Positions 10,701 through 20,892 of a stretch of 22,938 nt of DNA are shown piece by piece. Origin of the DNA: Lingula anatina (lineage: Eukaryota; Brachiopoda; Lingulata; Lingulida; Lingulidae); NCBI RefSeq assembly GCF_001039355.2, contig NW_019775081.1, positions 213,585 through 236,522 of the forward strand, read 5' to 3'. A model generated the notes under the pieces. That model was not told where the DNA came from. It worked only from the letters and a program-made list of their open reading frames with translations, and made no database searches. The translations under genes and the position numbers were made by a program. Each line of letters starts with the position of its first letter. Within the stretch, counting starts at the first letter, position 1.

Positions 10701-13028
10701 TTTCTTTATTTTTCAGAGGTGTTTGACAATTATATGCAACAGGATGCTCACGAGTTTCTCAATTACTTGCTGAATACAATAGCTGACTTGCTTCAAGGTA
10801 CTTTTAATTATTGATTAACTCAAGACCTTGTGTAGAAAATCATATCATGTCCATTGCATGTACAGTAAGTATATTTCAAAGAAAATGTGAATTCCTTTGC
10901 TTTTGTCATAGTTTCTTTTTTGAGCTAAAATATTTTGAAATATACATTTTCTTTAAACAATTATCTGAATATGATTATTTTGAATGTTGGGCAAATGTTG
11001 CTTGCACAATTGTGAGAGATATCTCATCAGTCTATTTTTTCCTTCAGCTGACAAGCAAGGCACCAAACCTAAAAATGGTCCAGTGGACCCCAACCATCAG
11101 TGTAATGGCAAGCCTGAACCAACCTGGGTCCACGACATCTTTCAGGGGACACTAACCAATGAAACCAGATGTCTTAACTGTGAGACAGTGAGTATACAAC
11201 ATGTCACATCTGAATTAAATGGACATTTTTGAGTCTTTATACCTTGTTCTAATTTCTGGTAAACTCACCAAACTTGATATTTGTTTTAGATACGAGGATA
11301 AAAACTGTCTCAATTTAAATGGGGAAGATGCTGTTTTCATGCTGGGTTAAGTTTAATTTGGCATTTCAAAGAGTTGGATCACCCAAAGAAAACATTGGTT
11401 TAGGTATACAGGGCTTGACACTAACTTTTTTCGATACTGGCCCGCGATATGGGTAAATATTGCAAGGATGATTTGACACATGACATTTTACTTGGTCTTC
11501 GGGCCAGTGACCCCATCAATTCAATGGCCCTAGGTTGGTTTTCAGTGGCCCAGGGCCAGTGGGCCACCCTTAATGTCAAGCCCTGGTATAGCTAATGGCT
11601 TCTACATATTTTTACCCCTAGGTAAGCAGTAAAGACGAAGACTTCCTGGACCTGTCCGTAGATGTAGAACAGAACACGTCCATAACTCACTGTCTGAGAG
11701 AGTTCAGTAACACAGAGACCCTGTGTAGTGAGCACAAATACTACTGTGAAGTCTGCTGCAGTAAGCAGGAGGCTCAAAAGAGGTAACATAAGGACTTATT
11801 TGTTTGAAACTAATTTCATTATTTTAGCCCAAAAAAGGCCTTGATTCACCAAGGTATTTTATTGATTTGTTAATGCTTATGTTGTTAAGTATCAAACACA
11901 AGTACTCTATTCTTTAGCAAAACATTAAGTAGATTTCTGTAACTCTTCTTAATTTTATATCGTGGCTTATTTTCCATATGAAACATTGAAAATTATACTA
12001 TTAGTGAAGCTGCAATTATCTCATCTTTTCAGGATGCGAGTGAAAAAGTTACCCCAGATTCTAGCTTTACATTTAAAGCGTTTTAAGTACATGGAGCAGT
12101 TGAATAGATATACCAAGTTGTCATATCGAGTTGTGTTTCCTTTAGAGTTACGACTCTTTAACACTGTAAGTCAAACACTTTTTAAATTATTTTTGGCATG
12201 ATGTTTAACATTGTCAAATAACTCGTCAATTACATAAGATGATCACTTTTAAAGCAAATTGTTTTTTGAACAGCATTTATTTACATTTCTAAACAAATCT
12301 ATGCCTTAGCAAAATTTCACATTAAATTCATATTTTCAAGGAAACAATTACTATGAATTACTGCTTTGTTGATGTGAAAAGTCAGGAGAGAGACAGAGAA
12401 CTTTGAGATAACTTCCAGTCATCAATTGTCATTCATAGTTTATTTGATATTTCAGTCAGATGATGCCTACAATCCAGATAGGATGTACGACCTGATAGCT
12501 GTCGTAGTGCATTGTGGGAGTGGACCAAACCGAGGCCATTATATCAGCATTGTAAAGAGTCATGGCTTTTGGCTGCTCTTTGATGACGATATTGTAGATG
12601 TAAGCTAAAATTTGCATTTTAGTTATATTGATAGATTACTTATATATAAAGACATGAAAAACACTAGATAAACAGTAGAATATTTTATGCTGTAAAATGT
12701 AGTAAAATACTAGCTAATTTTTGCAATCATTTAGCTCAAATAAGATATTATTTGACTTTCAATCAATGAAAAGAGCTTTAGGTTTCACATATGTCCTGGA
12801 TTCAGTTAATCTGATCACGGAAAAGTTCTCTATTTTTTTATCTACATCGTCACACTTCTCACTTATATCAAGTCATACACAAATGCACATAATGACATAT
12901 TATATATTTGATTATTTTCCTTTCAGAAAATAGATGCCTCTGCAATAGAAGATTTCTATGGCTTGACATCAGACCTTCAGAAGAATTCAGAGTCTGGATA
13001 CATATTATTTTATCAATCGAGAGAATGA
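4720..13028 (+). CDS. USP46: Ubiquitin-specific protease, USP12/USP46 family
   Basis: This is a cysteine protease that removes ubiquitin from proteins; in known animals it is activated by the WD-repeat partners UAF1/WDR48 and WDR20. The exons are 4720–4746, 6184–6264, 10000–10219, 10717–10797, 11048–11187, 11622–11782, 12033–12165, 12456–12599 and 12927–13028, all GT–AG with matching phases. Counted from the ATG at 4744 the protein is 354 aa; from 4720 it is 362 aa (human 366–370). Numbering from 4744, the Cys box [12 protein letters not shown] gives catalytic C33, then come [12 protein letters not shown] (about 106–117), zinc-binding CxxC pairs C170/C173 and C217/C220, the His box GPNRGHY with H301, and acidic D316–D318. 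The protein ends [10 protein letters not shown] like its vertebrate homologues. All catalytic and zinc residues are present, so it should be active. Vertebrate USP12 and USP46 are paralogues, and this gene may be the pre-duplication form. Confidence 0.97.
5448..5510. repeat. Short tandem array, three diverged units of about 21 bp
   Basis: Inside USP46 intron 1, three imperfect units share the core AATCTGTCAGAC or AATCCGGCAGAC (start near 5449, 5470 and 5491). Apart from this, the 1.4-kb intron (4747–6183) is plain AT-rich sequence in which I see no gene. Confidence 0.6.
6265..9999 (+). other. USP46 intron 2, largest intron
   Basis: This 3.7-kb intron separates the LVN codons (end 6264) from FGNTCYC (start 10000). 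It begins GTAAGT and ends in a pyrimidine tract plus CAG. A short AT dinucleotide run lies at about 6292–6306. The only structured content I see is the inverted-repeat element at 8888–9113. A Lys-rich antisense frame at 9460–9660 has no recognisable homologue and looks like chance in AT-rich DNA. Confidence 0.7.
8888..9113. mobile_element. Imperfect inverted-repeat element (MITE-like), family A
   Basis: The left arm holds TTTAGATTGATC followed by CCCTGGGGG and GTCAGCCGAGC. The right arm, read in reverse complement, holds TTTTAGATTGATC, CCCTGTGGGGAG and GTCAGCTTAGCC in the same order. The arms fold on each other over about 90 bp with gaps, leaving a small central loop that is more GC-rich than the intron. 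No open frame is present. I infer a non-autonomous foldback transposon. The left arm carries an extra copy of TTTAGAT. Parts resemble the element at 19195–19466. Confidence 0.65.
11409..11585. mobile_element. MITE with 12-bp perfect terminal inverted repeats and 5-bp target duplication
   Basis: The element starts CAGGGCTTGACA and ends TGTCAAGCCCTG, exact reverse complements; similarity continues inward for about 5 more bases. It is flanked by the direct repeat GTATA on both sides (11404–11408 and 11586–11590). The inside is rich in GGCC/GGGCCAGT blocks, and there is no open frame. It sits in USP46 intron 5 (11188–11621), and its right duplication ends 31 bp before the exon 6 acceptor. Size, perfect ends and flanking duplication together support a non-autonomous DNA transposon. 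Superfamily is not assigned. Confidence 0.85.
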
Positions 13029-13490
13029 AGAAAAGAAGGGGGAAGAATAGCTTGTGATATTTTAAGTAGAAGAGTTCATATACATAGTGTTTTCCTAATA
13101 TTGTGGAAGTTATTTTATTGAAGGGGGATGTAACCATTATGATATTTCACTGTAAATGCTATAAAAACTTGAACCAAACGCTAAAATCAGTGATAGCTAT
13201 TTAAATATGAGGTTTATCACATTATTTCTTCATTGAAATTGTGATTTACTAAGATAAAACTTTAAAATGAATAGACTGTGGCAATTATCTCTATTATCAA
13301 GGTGTATCACATTATAATCTTATATCACTTTCAATGGTGATACTAAACAGTATTTATTTAAGAAATTTGTTGTAAGGCAAAAAGTTTTGTTAAAGGTTTT
13401 TCTGAAAATGTTCACATGAAATATCTATTTGTTTTTAAATGACCACCTAACACAAAGCTCTTCCGAGCCTGCTAAAATTAATACAATTAA

Positions 13491-13491
<1 letters not shown>

Positions 13492-13534
<43 letters not shown>
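13492..13534. repeat. (TTA)n microsatellite, about 14 units
   Basis: An uninterrupted trinucleotide TTA/ATT run of 43 bases lies in the region after the USP46 stop. It is likely polymorphic. If transcribed as UTR it would give a weakly structured, U/A-rich segment. Confidence 0.95.
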
Positions 13535-13631
13535 GGTGATGATTATTATAAAAGGGGTAATATGAAGGTTTCAGTTTCTACAATGTCTCATGTATACCAG
13601 TGATGTTTGCCAGTTGATACGCCATAGTGAA

Positions 13632-13650
13632 TTTTTTTTTTTTTTTTTTT
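13632..13650. repeat. Homopolymer T19
   Basis: This is a run of 19 T bases downstream of the USP46 stop codon. On the minus strand it reads as poly(A), but no retroposon body or flanking duplication could be seen beside it, so it is called only as a homopolymer. Confidence 0.9.
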
Positions 13651-15556
13651 GAGAAATTAGTAATGGAAATTTATAAGTAACAAGGATTAATGTCCCATAT
13701 CTGAAATGATTCATAACGAAGGTGATTTGTGAATGTTTCCAACTCTTTAGATTTGAAAATGTGATATATTCTGTTTATCATGCTATTGAAAAGAATATAG
13801 ACCTTGGAATCTAAGCAAATGGTTAATCAAAATGGAAAACAATGCATAAAATAAGTATAAAAGTGACAACCCTGATTGTATGTTTGGTTTAGTGAAGTAT
13901 TTGTTGGAGACTTATATACAAGACTCCAGGACTATTTTTGATGCATGGTTATGCTAAACCTATTTATTAACTTGTGTTACTGTGAAGTGAATGTTTTGGG
14001 ATTTATTTCCCCAGTTATAAGATTTAAGCATAATTTTGTGTCATGTGCAGGGCACTTTTCCTTATGATTTAATATAAAGTAGATAGGTACATTCTTGTGC
14101 ATTTAGACAAGAACATAAATTCAAAGCAACTTTTGACTAAAGAGCATTGTAAGATACCAAATTAACTTACCAATGGTTCAATTTGCTGAGATTGTCCTCT
14201 GCACAAAACTGCTCACAGTGATGTGTAGCTGACGTAAACCAAGAAGCATGTGTAAATTTTTGTAACATCTCGCATTACACATTCATTGATTTTTCTTTTC
14301 ATTGAGAGTGGCATGCAGATTTTACAAACATTTCTTGGTTGGCAGAATGGTTTAAATGAACTAGCCTTCAACGATTTGTAGTGCAGATTTCTATAAAGAC
14401 TGTTAAACCAAAGGTGGTTGAATATGTGGTCCATCTGTTAGCCTGGTAGTTTTATATGGAGGAAAAGTTACATGTATTTATCTTCTATGTCTAAGTGCAC
14501 CTTATATTCTTAATATTGTACGCATACTGGAAACATAATTGTTACCTCATGCTATGCACTGTGTACAAAGTCAGACACATAAGAACATACAGACATTAGT
14601 AGTTAAAGGTATCAATATTCTTGATATAAGTCAAAAGGAAAGATTGTTATAAACTTAGTCTGTGGGATGGAAAAGGCTAAAAAATATCAAAAGTGCAATC
14701 TACACATTAAGATTTCTGCTCAGTTTGATCAAATGTTATACATTTCCATAAACATTGGTAAATCCTTGCAAACTGCATGTACTTAAAATGTTTGGTGCCA
14801 CTCAATATATTTCGACTCTTATAATCATGTTGTGAGATTTGTGAAAAAAATAACAGATGGAAATATTGCCCATGGTGATATTGACAAATTATGAAAATAT
14901 GTCTTAGACTAAAAAAAAAATATTTTCTCAAAGTTTCTCTCAATTTGATGGATATGGTGACTTCATGCTTTTGTTTGCATGTTATGTTGAAAGTCGTTAA
15001 AAGTTCCCAATTAGTGGCAATCACTTTAGGCCAATATGACACCCAAGTACAGTCTAGTGTTACATGTTGACCATGTGATATCACATTGAACAATGTGATG
15101 CTGTTTTACAGAATAAATTCCAAGTCAATTTTTGTTTGCCTGTGGCCCATACTATAATTAGGTCCAAAACTTCAAAGATGTGGTGAAATTTTAGTACATT
15201 ATCAATTTAAATTTGTGAATTAGAATTATTAAAAACTTTTTATGAAGTTCACTACCCAAAAAGTATTGGCTTCATATATTGAGAAGTTGCAATTCCTACT
15301 GGAGAAGTTTCCAGCTGTGTTTTTTGTGAGATTTACACATTACATCACCTTGAACATTGTATGCTTCTCTTTTGTTTGGTGAAAGGTAATGCCTGCAAAA
15401 CCAGGTAACCATAGTTTACTTGAGATCAATGTAAAATGTTAAACATTTGTACATAACTCTTTATTGTTATTACTGTAGATATCTGTACAAAAATACAATA
15501 AAATATGAAAACTATATTGCAACCAAGTGCTAGTACTGTTATTTTTGCTATGAGTG

Positions 15557-15785
15557 ATACCAAGGAGCTTGCGTTTTCACTTCTGTATCTGCATATCTGT
15601 CACAAGCCCAACTCAAAAAGTTAAAAATGGAATTTTATGAAATTTTCAGGATAGATCAGAAATGAGTTAACTTTTAAAAGTGATAAGATTTTGGTGGTGA
15701 TCCTTGGTCCAGATAATTGTCTGAATCCAAACTTTTAAAAGGATTTTTCACCACATGACACCAGACATGGGGAAATCTGCAGGTC
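15557..15785 (+). mobile_element. Degraded copy of the CCAAGGAGG-type dispersed repeat
   Basis: The sequence starts CCAAGGAGCTTGCGTTTTCA and continues with AACTCAAAAAGTTA, TATGAAATTTTCAGG and TTGGTGGTGATCC in the same order and spacing as the better-kept copy at 17681–17915 (CCAAGGAGGTTATGTTTTCA, AACTCAAAAAGTTATGG, GATGAAATTTTCGGG, TAGTGGTGATCTGG). This copy lacks the TTTG run and the right terminal CCTTGGCGGAGG. It lies between the convergent 3' ends of USP46 and FRG1. Confidence 0.75.
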
Positions 15786-15844
15786 CTAATTATGTGCTGA
15801 TCTGAGATGGTGTTTTATTTCCATCAGCCTACGTTTACATGTGA

Positions 15845-15860
15845 TTTATTTTGGTTTATT
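15845..15860 (-). terminator. FRG1 polyadenylation signals (two candidates)
   Basis: The minus strand carries AATAAA at 15860–15855 and again at 15850–15845, about 140–155 bases after the FRG1 stop codon. Either could direct cleavage. Together with the USP46 signal at 15497–15502 they leave about 340 bp between the two convergent transcripts. Confidence 0.55.
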
Positions 15861-15999
15861 ATATTTTCACATAAACTTTGCCAGTCCAGAGGACGTGTAT
15901 AATCAAAAATCTTGGAGGTCCTCAGACTTTTCAGGCAATGTGATGGGTCTGACAGGCAGTTTTCCCATGTCAACTGCAAGAACATTTGGCCTCAACTTT

Positions 16000-18900
16000 T
16001 TATTTGCAGTATCTGTCTGCTTTCATTTTTTCCCTCCTGAAATTAAAATATTGAGATAATTTTATATAATTAAAATTATATAATCTCTATGACATATTAA
16101 AATAACTGTTTTCTCATATCACTGTTTAATGGAATGTCTCAATACTAACACACATTATCCCTGAGATATTCTTAAACATTTACAGTGGCTAGGGAGAGAG
16201 AATCATATACACAACCAAGTCCCCTAAAATGAAAGTAAACCCCACTTACACTTCAGAAATATATAACCCACCTGTCTAACATTGCTTCATGGAGTTCTCC
16301 ACTCTTCTTAGCCTTTTTCAGAACTTTAATGTCCTCTTTTGATATCTTTAACTTTCGGTCTTGAAAACTTTGGAATTTCTTCCTGAATTAAAGAAGGAAA
16401 TTTTATAAAACATGGTGACTAATTGACACAAACTTGGTGTAAGCATCTCATCCTTTCTCCTTCCAAGCAATCATTTTTCCATTCTTAGCTACAATCTATC
16501 ATATACAATGTTAGAGTCTGATTTGCTTTAAATTTAAATATATCTACTTACACATAGTTGATTTCAGCATCTTTTATCTTTCCTCTTTCCTCTAATGGTA
16601 TGTTGGCTTTTGGATCAACTTCTCTAGACAGGCAACAGCGCATCTAAGCAAATAAAGACAAACCTATGTCAAATAGATAGTCCATGAAAGCAGCACAATG
16701 AAGAATCAGCTGAATAAAATTCCTAGAATTAAATGATTAGATTATTTACTGTGTACATCATTTCCAAAATTACTATTTGAAAATTGCATTTTAACTGCGA
16801 CTCTGCGAATCTTGTTTCAAATATCAAAGGGCACAAAACAAAACCAACCTTGACAATTTCACTCTCCCCAGCAACTTTGCTCTTACAAACTACATCTCCT
16901 TCTTCATCAACTCCTACAAAGCAGTCATTGCAGCCAAGCAACGCAAGTTTTCCCTGAAATGCAAGAAGCGACACTGCAGTTAACCAATTCTACCTTGTAA
17001 TGTTAAACAATCATAGATTCTTGTGAAATTCAACACTGCTCAGTAAATGCTTCATTTTACAGTATTATCAACTTAAACAAACAATTACAAGTTTTAACAA
17101 TCAAAACTAACCCTATCACACAATACCTACCTTTATCTGTCAAAGAAGATGCTGTCTTTCTTTTAAACTTTAAATCTACTTTTTCTAATTTTATCTATCT
17201 TATTCTAAGGATAACAATCTTACATCCTGAAATATTGGCTCCCACTGCTCTCTGGAACCAATAGCATCAGATCTGCCTGCAACTCTTCCAACAGAGTCCA
17301 CTGAGATATACTTATCATAGCCAGACTTCAGGGCAATCTTGGTGTCTGTAACCTTAATGGCTGTCAAAATCTCCTCAGGATTAGGACCTTCTCCTGAATT
17401 GAAATGAAGTTAGGCCATCTATGAAATATCAATTGAGGATCGAGTGATTACTGTCCGTGACATTAGCCACTGGAACTAAGCTGGCAACCAGTAAAATTTT
17501 GTTTGTAATGGTAGATTTTTCAGAATGTGTGAATTTCTTGGTCTGACATGGCCATTAGAGTTTTTCTATTAAATTTCAAAAGTGCTTTCAGTATGTTTTA
17601 ATTCTTTCTGAAATGTAACCGTTACATGATGATTTTATACTATCACTAATATTAATGCAATAGGGGAAAATGTTCAGTCTTATTACCTCCACCAAGGAGG
17701 TTATGTTTTCATCCCTGTTTGTTTGTTTGTTTGTTTGTCATCAACATAACTCAAAAAGTTATGGACCGATTTTGATGAAATTTTCGGGAACTGTCAGAAG
17801 TGGGCCAAGGAACAGATGATTAGTTTCTAGTGGTGATCTGGATCAATAATCAATCAATAATAATCAAAAATTGCTGCCTTGGCGGAGGTCTACGCTCTCC
17901 TGCTTTTCTAGTTGAAATTATTATTGGGATGCGTGAATCCTGATTCTGACCAGTAGGTTTTAGGAAAGTGGTGGTTCGAATGGTCAGTAAGCTAAAAAAA
18001 AGTTAATGGCACAGACTGTGATTAGATAAAATGTGCTTGTGGAACATGCATTACTGGTATACAAATTACTACAAATGATATTCCTTAAAATGTTCCTGTC
18101 ATTTACAGTAAAAAAATAGCCTATACCACTTCTCCATTTGAGCCATGTCCAACTTCAGGCCTTCTGTCACAAATAAATGCTATGATGCTATGCTATGCTA
18201 TGATTTTTCGATGATGTGACACAAAAATTATGCCATATTTTCTTATAACTGATGTCTGTATGTTTATTTTTTAGACACAATCTTACCTATCTCTCGTGTT
18301 GGTCCTACTGTAAACAAACCATTGTCTAAAGCTAACATATAAGCCATATTTCCCATTTCAATAGCACTGCTTCCTGCCTTAGCAATTTCCTCAAAGTTCT
18401 TCATTTCCCACCAGCCACCTGGAAAACCAAAAATTTCCATGATAAAACAAAACTGATGTGAAAGTGCTGAATGTCATAGGGTAAGATGTGAATGTGGATG
18501 TGATTGTGTTAGATGTGATAAGGTGGGTGATACTTAACACATTTTTCTTTTAAAATTCTTATGGTCACCATAAAGTTACTTTGTACATCAAACAATCCAA
18601 TAGATAAAATACAATAAGAAAGACATCAACTGCAGTAAGTCTTAATCAATATATCATTGTATTAAAAAAGACTAGTGTAGCTATATATGTATTAATAAGA
18701 CAAAATAATTTGATGCTTTACCATGTTTCACAGCATCTTCATCTTTCACAACTTCACCATCAGAATCATCATCTCGCTTCCTCTTCCTTTTCTCCTTCTT
18801 GTGTTTCTTGTGACTTTGTGAAATATAACAGGACAATTAATGCATTTTTTGTTTAATAGATTTTAATAAAATATTTTCAAATTACCAACATTTAGAAGGA

Positions 18901-20892
18901 CCTAAGGCCCATTACAAACTTGGAGTTGAACAATCTGTGACTGTGGTAAATAATTGTAAACCTACATTTACCAATAATAGTAAATTTCAAACAAACAAGC
19001 AAAAAAAAGAGTGTAACTGCATAATTATAGTTTAAGATGTCTTGGGCTAAATATAAAATATTGTCCTATAAATTTGACAGTGCAGGCCTAAAATTAAGTT
19101 TAGGATGCAATCTAGCACTTGTATATTTACATTTTGTATTTACTTTGTATATGTACATCACAGAGCTATAGACTAATCCACACCATGGAACTTAGGGCCG
19201 ATTCCCACTGAAGCTATCAGTCTCCATAAATCAATCCACTGCCGCAGGGACTCTTATAGAATGCAATAAGTTAAATAGATTTATTAAAAACACGCCGCCT
19301 CATGGCATTGATTTGAGGTCAGTAAAGCTGTGATTATACTAGCACTTTGGAAACAAGAAGAAGTTGTTTAATCTGTTTAACTAATTGGACTCAGTGAGAC
19401 TTCCCAGGGAGTTGCATGAATTGATGTACAAAGACAAATACAGTAGTTTCAATGGGAATGAACCCTCGGATTTTCCTGCCTACTCCGGATTTTCCTGCCA
19501 AACACTTTTCCTCAACCTAATAAAATAATATTCTTCTTTCACAAACAATTGAACAAATCTATCCCTGCTCTTGCATTTAATGTTTTATCATATTTCATAT
19601 TGAACAATGAAGTTCTAAATAATTTGCCCATCACTAGGACTGTAATGCTGATCTTCTTGAACATTTGAGAAGGAAATATTGACTTCACATCAGGCTCTTT
19701 TATTTGAGAAATCTTAATGTTTATAGAGTCTACATTGCAAAAGATATATAGCTTCATAGGTAAGTAGACACAGATAATGACTTCAGTAGTTTGGGGAATG
19801 TTTAGGGACATATCATAAAATTAGATTGTATATATTTTAGTAAATAAATGGAGAATCAAATTAAATTTGAATATTTAGGCCACAAAGTTGTTGTTAGTAG
19901 GTTGAATTCTCACAAAGAGATGCACTACAATGTGCATATTTACTTCTATTTCTGTACTTTTCCCTCTAATTCAAAGTTGACTTAAACTTGACATATTACA
20001 CTAACACTAGTAACAGGCGTTGAAATAGGTATATCACAATCTGCTAGGGGCGCAACATTAGTAACTACAAGGTATCCTGGGGCAGTGAAGTGCGAAACTG
20101 ATACCAGCCTGCTGACAGCTCGCCTATGACACCCCTTTTTTCAATCTCTCTTTTAGCGCTGCATAAAAAAACTAATATAAGCCATTAACTAAATAAGCTG
20201 TAAATCAAAGAGTAAAATCCGGTCAAGTGATTTTCCCGTGTTGCAGTCTTTGAGAAGTTTCAGTTCAGGGCGTTTGAAGTTTTGCCTCAACAAAATGCTC
20301 AAAAAGGTCAGGTAATTACTGGTTGGAATTTTTTTTTAAATTTATGATGAATAAAGTACATGAAATTTGCAATATTATGTAGAAAAATCGTGAAAATTAA
20401 ACCATGTGAATTAAAGTTTATTTGATGCGCAATATTTATAGTATACTAAGCATGATCTGCACGGAAGCCATCCCAGCCATGTGCTTGTGCAGTCGCCAAT
20501 TTGGGTTTGTTTCCGGGTCATTAGATTAACATAGAGCCCTAATTGCCCTAATTGGTCACAAGCAATTTGAGCTGCAGCTACAGCTGAGTGATCACTGCTG
20601 GTCAGTGGTCATGGGTCTTTAGCTGAAGAGTGTGGACACTTTTGGTGAAATTTTGCAGTTAAAAAATTTCAATATCTTTGTTGCTTGTAGGAATATTTTA
20701 AAAATTTCAAAAGAATTCATCAGTTTTTTGCATTACCTTTCAGAAGATATAAGTATTATAATTTTCTGATCAGTTTGAACATTTTTCTGATATAGCTAGT
20801 TGAAAGATTGACTCTCATTCACATTAGACCTACCTTTTGTGTCCTTTCAGTTTAAGTTTGCCACCTTTTACCAAAGAATATGAGTCTGCCAT
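16000..20892 (-). CDS. FRG1: FRG1 protein (FSHD region gene 1 homologue)
   Basis: FRG1 is a nuclear/nucleolar, actin- and RNA-associated protein linked to pre-mRNA processing in known animals. The coding exons on the minus strand are 20892–20834, 18813–18722, 18418–18287, 17393–17224, 16953–16849, 16643–16552, 16382–16272 and 16036–16000. They join in frame to 265 aa (human 258). It begins [19 protein letters not shown], followed by a basic stretch [12 protein letters not shown] (22–33) that fits a nuclear localisation signal and then an acidic patch. The fascin-like beta-trefoil region (about 52–190) contains [47 protein letters not shown] and [10 protein letters not shown]. The basic C-terminus has [20 protein letters not shown] and ends KADRYCK, matching the family end. 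The exon 2 acceptor (TTCACAAAG) has a weak pyrimidine tract, but the frame and homology support it. Confidence 0.97.
17681..17915 (+). mobile_element. CCTCCACCAAGG-ended dispersed repeat
   Basis: CCTCCACCAAGG (17686–17697) and CCTTGGCGGAGG (17877–17888) are inverted ends that match in 11 of 12 positions. Between them are a (TTTG)n run (17716–17738), AACTCAAAAAGTTATGGACC, GATGAAATTTTC and GGTGATCTGGATC. After the right end comes TCTACGCTCTCCTGC, which I remember as part of a very common repeat in many aquatic animal genomes. It lies within the FRG1 intron between 17393 and 18287, on the antisense strand. It has no coding capacity and its class is not certain. Confidence 0.8.
19195..19466. mobile_element. 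Inverted-repeat element (MITE-like), related to family A
   Basis: The left end AGGGCCGATTCCCACTGAAG pairs with the right end, which reads AGGGTTCATTCCCATTGAAA in reverse complement (15 of 20 identical). Inner blocks ATCAATCCA, GCAGGGACTC and, on the other arm, CTCCCTGGGAAGTCTCAC resemble blocks of the element at 8888–9113. There is no open frame. It sits in the 2-kb FRG1 intron (18814–20833). That intron otherwise holds only AT-rich sequence, plus a small hairpin-rich patch near 20536–20620. Confidence 0.65.

Larger units (their letters stand above)
13029..15502 (+). other. Probable USP46 3' UTR and downstream region
   Basis: After the USP46 stop codon (13026–13028) there is no further supported coding sequence. 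AATAAA signals occur at 15112–15117 and 15497–15502, the latter within a run of A-rich codas, so a 3' UTR of about 2–2.5 kb is plausible. The stretch includes an ATT microsatellite, a T19 run and a 14-bp palindrome ATGTGATATCACAT (15073–15086). A 128-codon antisense frame at 14707–15093 has no recognisable product and is not called. The UTR end is an inference. Confidence 0.5.

Noticed and set aside
10811-11155. Plus-strand frame of 114 codons across USP46 intron 4 and exon 5
   Set aside because: It is out of frame with the conserved USP exon it overlaps, and its first half is intron sequence.
14707-15093. Antisense open frame of 128 codons in the probable USP46 3' UTR
   Set aside because: It is the longest unassigned frame, but it has no domain, signal peptide or family resemblance, and no neighbouring exon. 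AT-rich DNA gives such frames by chance.
17940-17995. tRNA or SINE-like B-box (GGTTCGAATGG)
   Set aside because: No matching A-box, acceptor stem or anticodon arm can be folded around it.
20043-20140. Possible further inverted-repeat element starting AGGGGCGCAACATTA
   Set aside because: The ends agree at only about 7 of 12 positions and no flanking duplication is visible, so it was not called.
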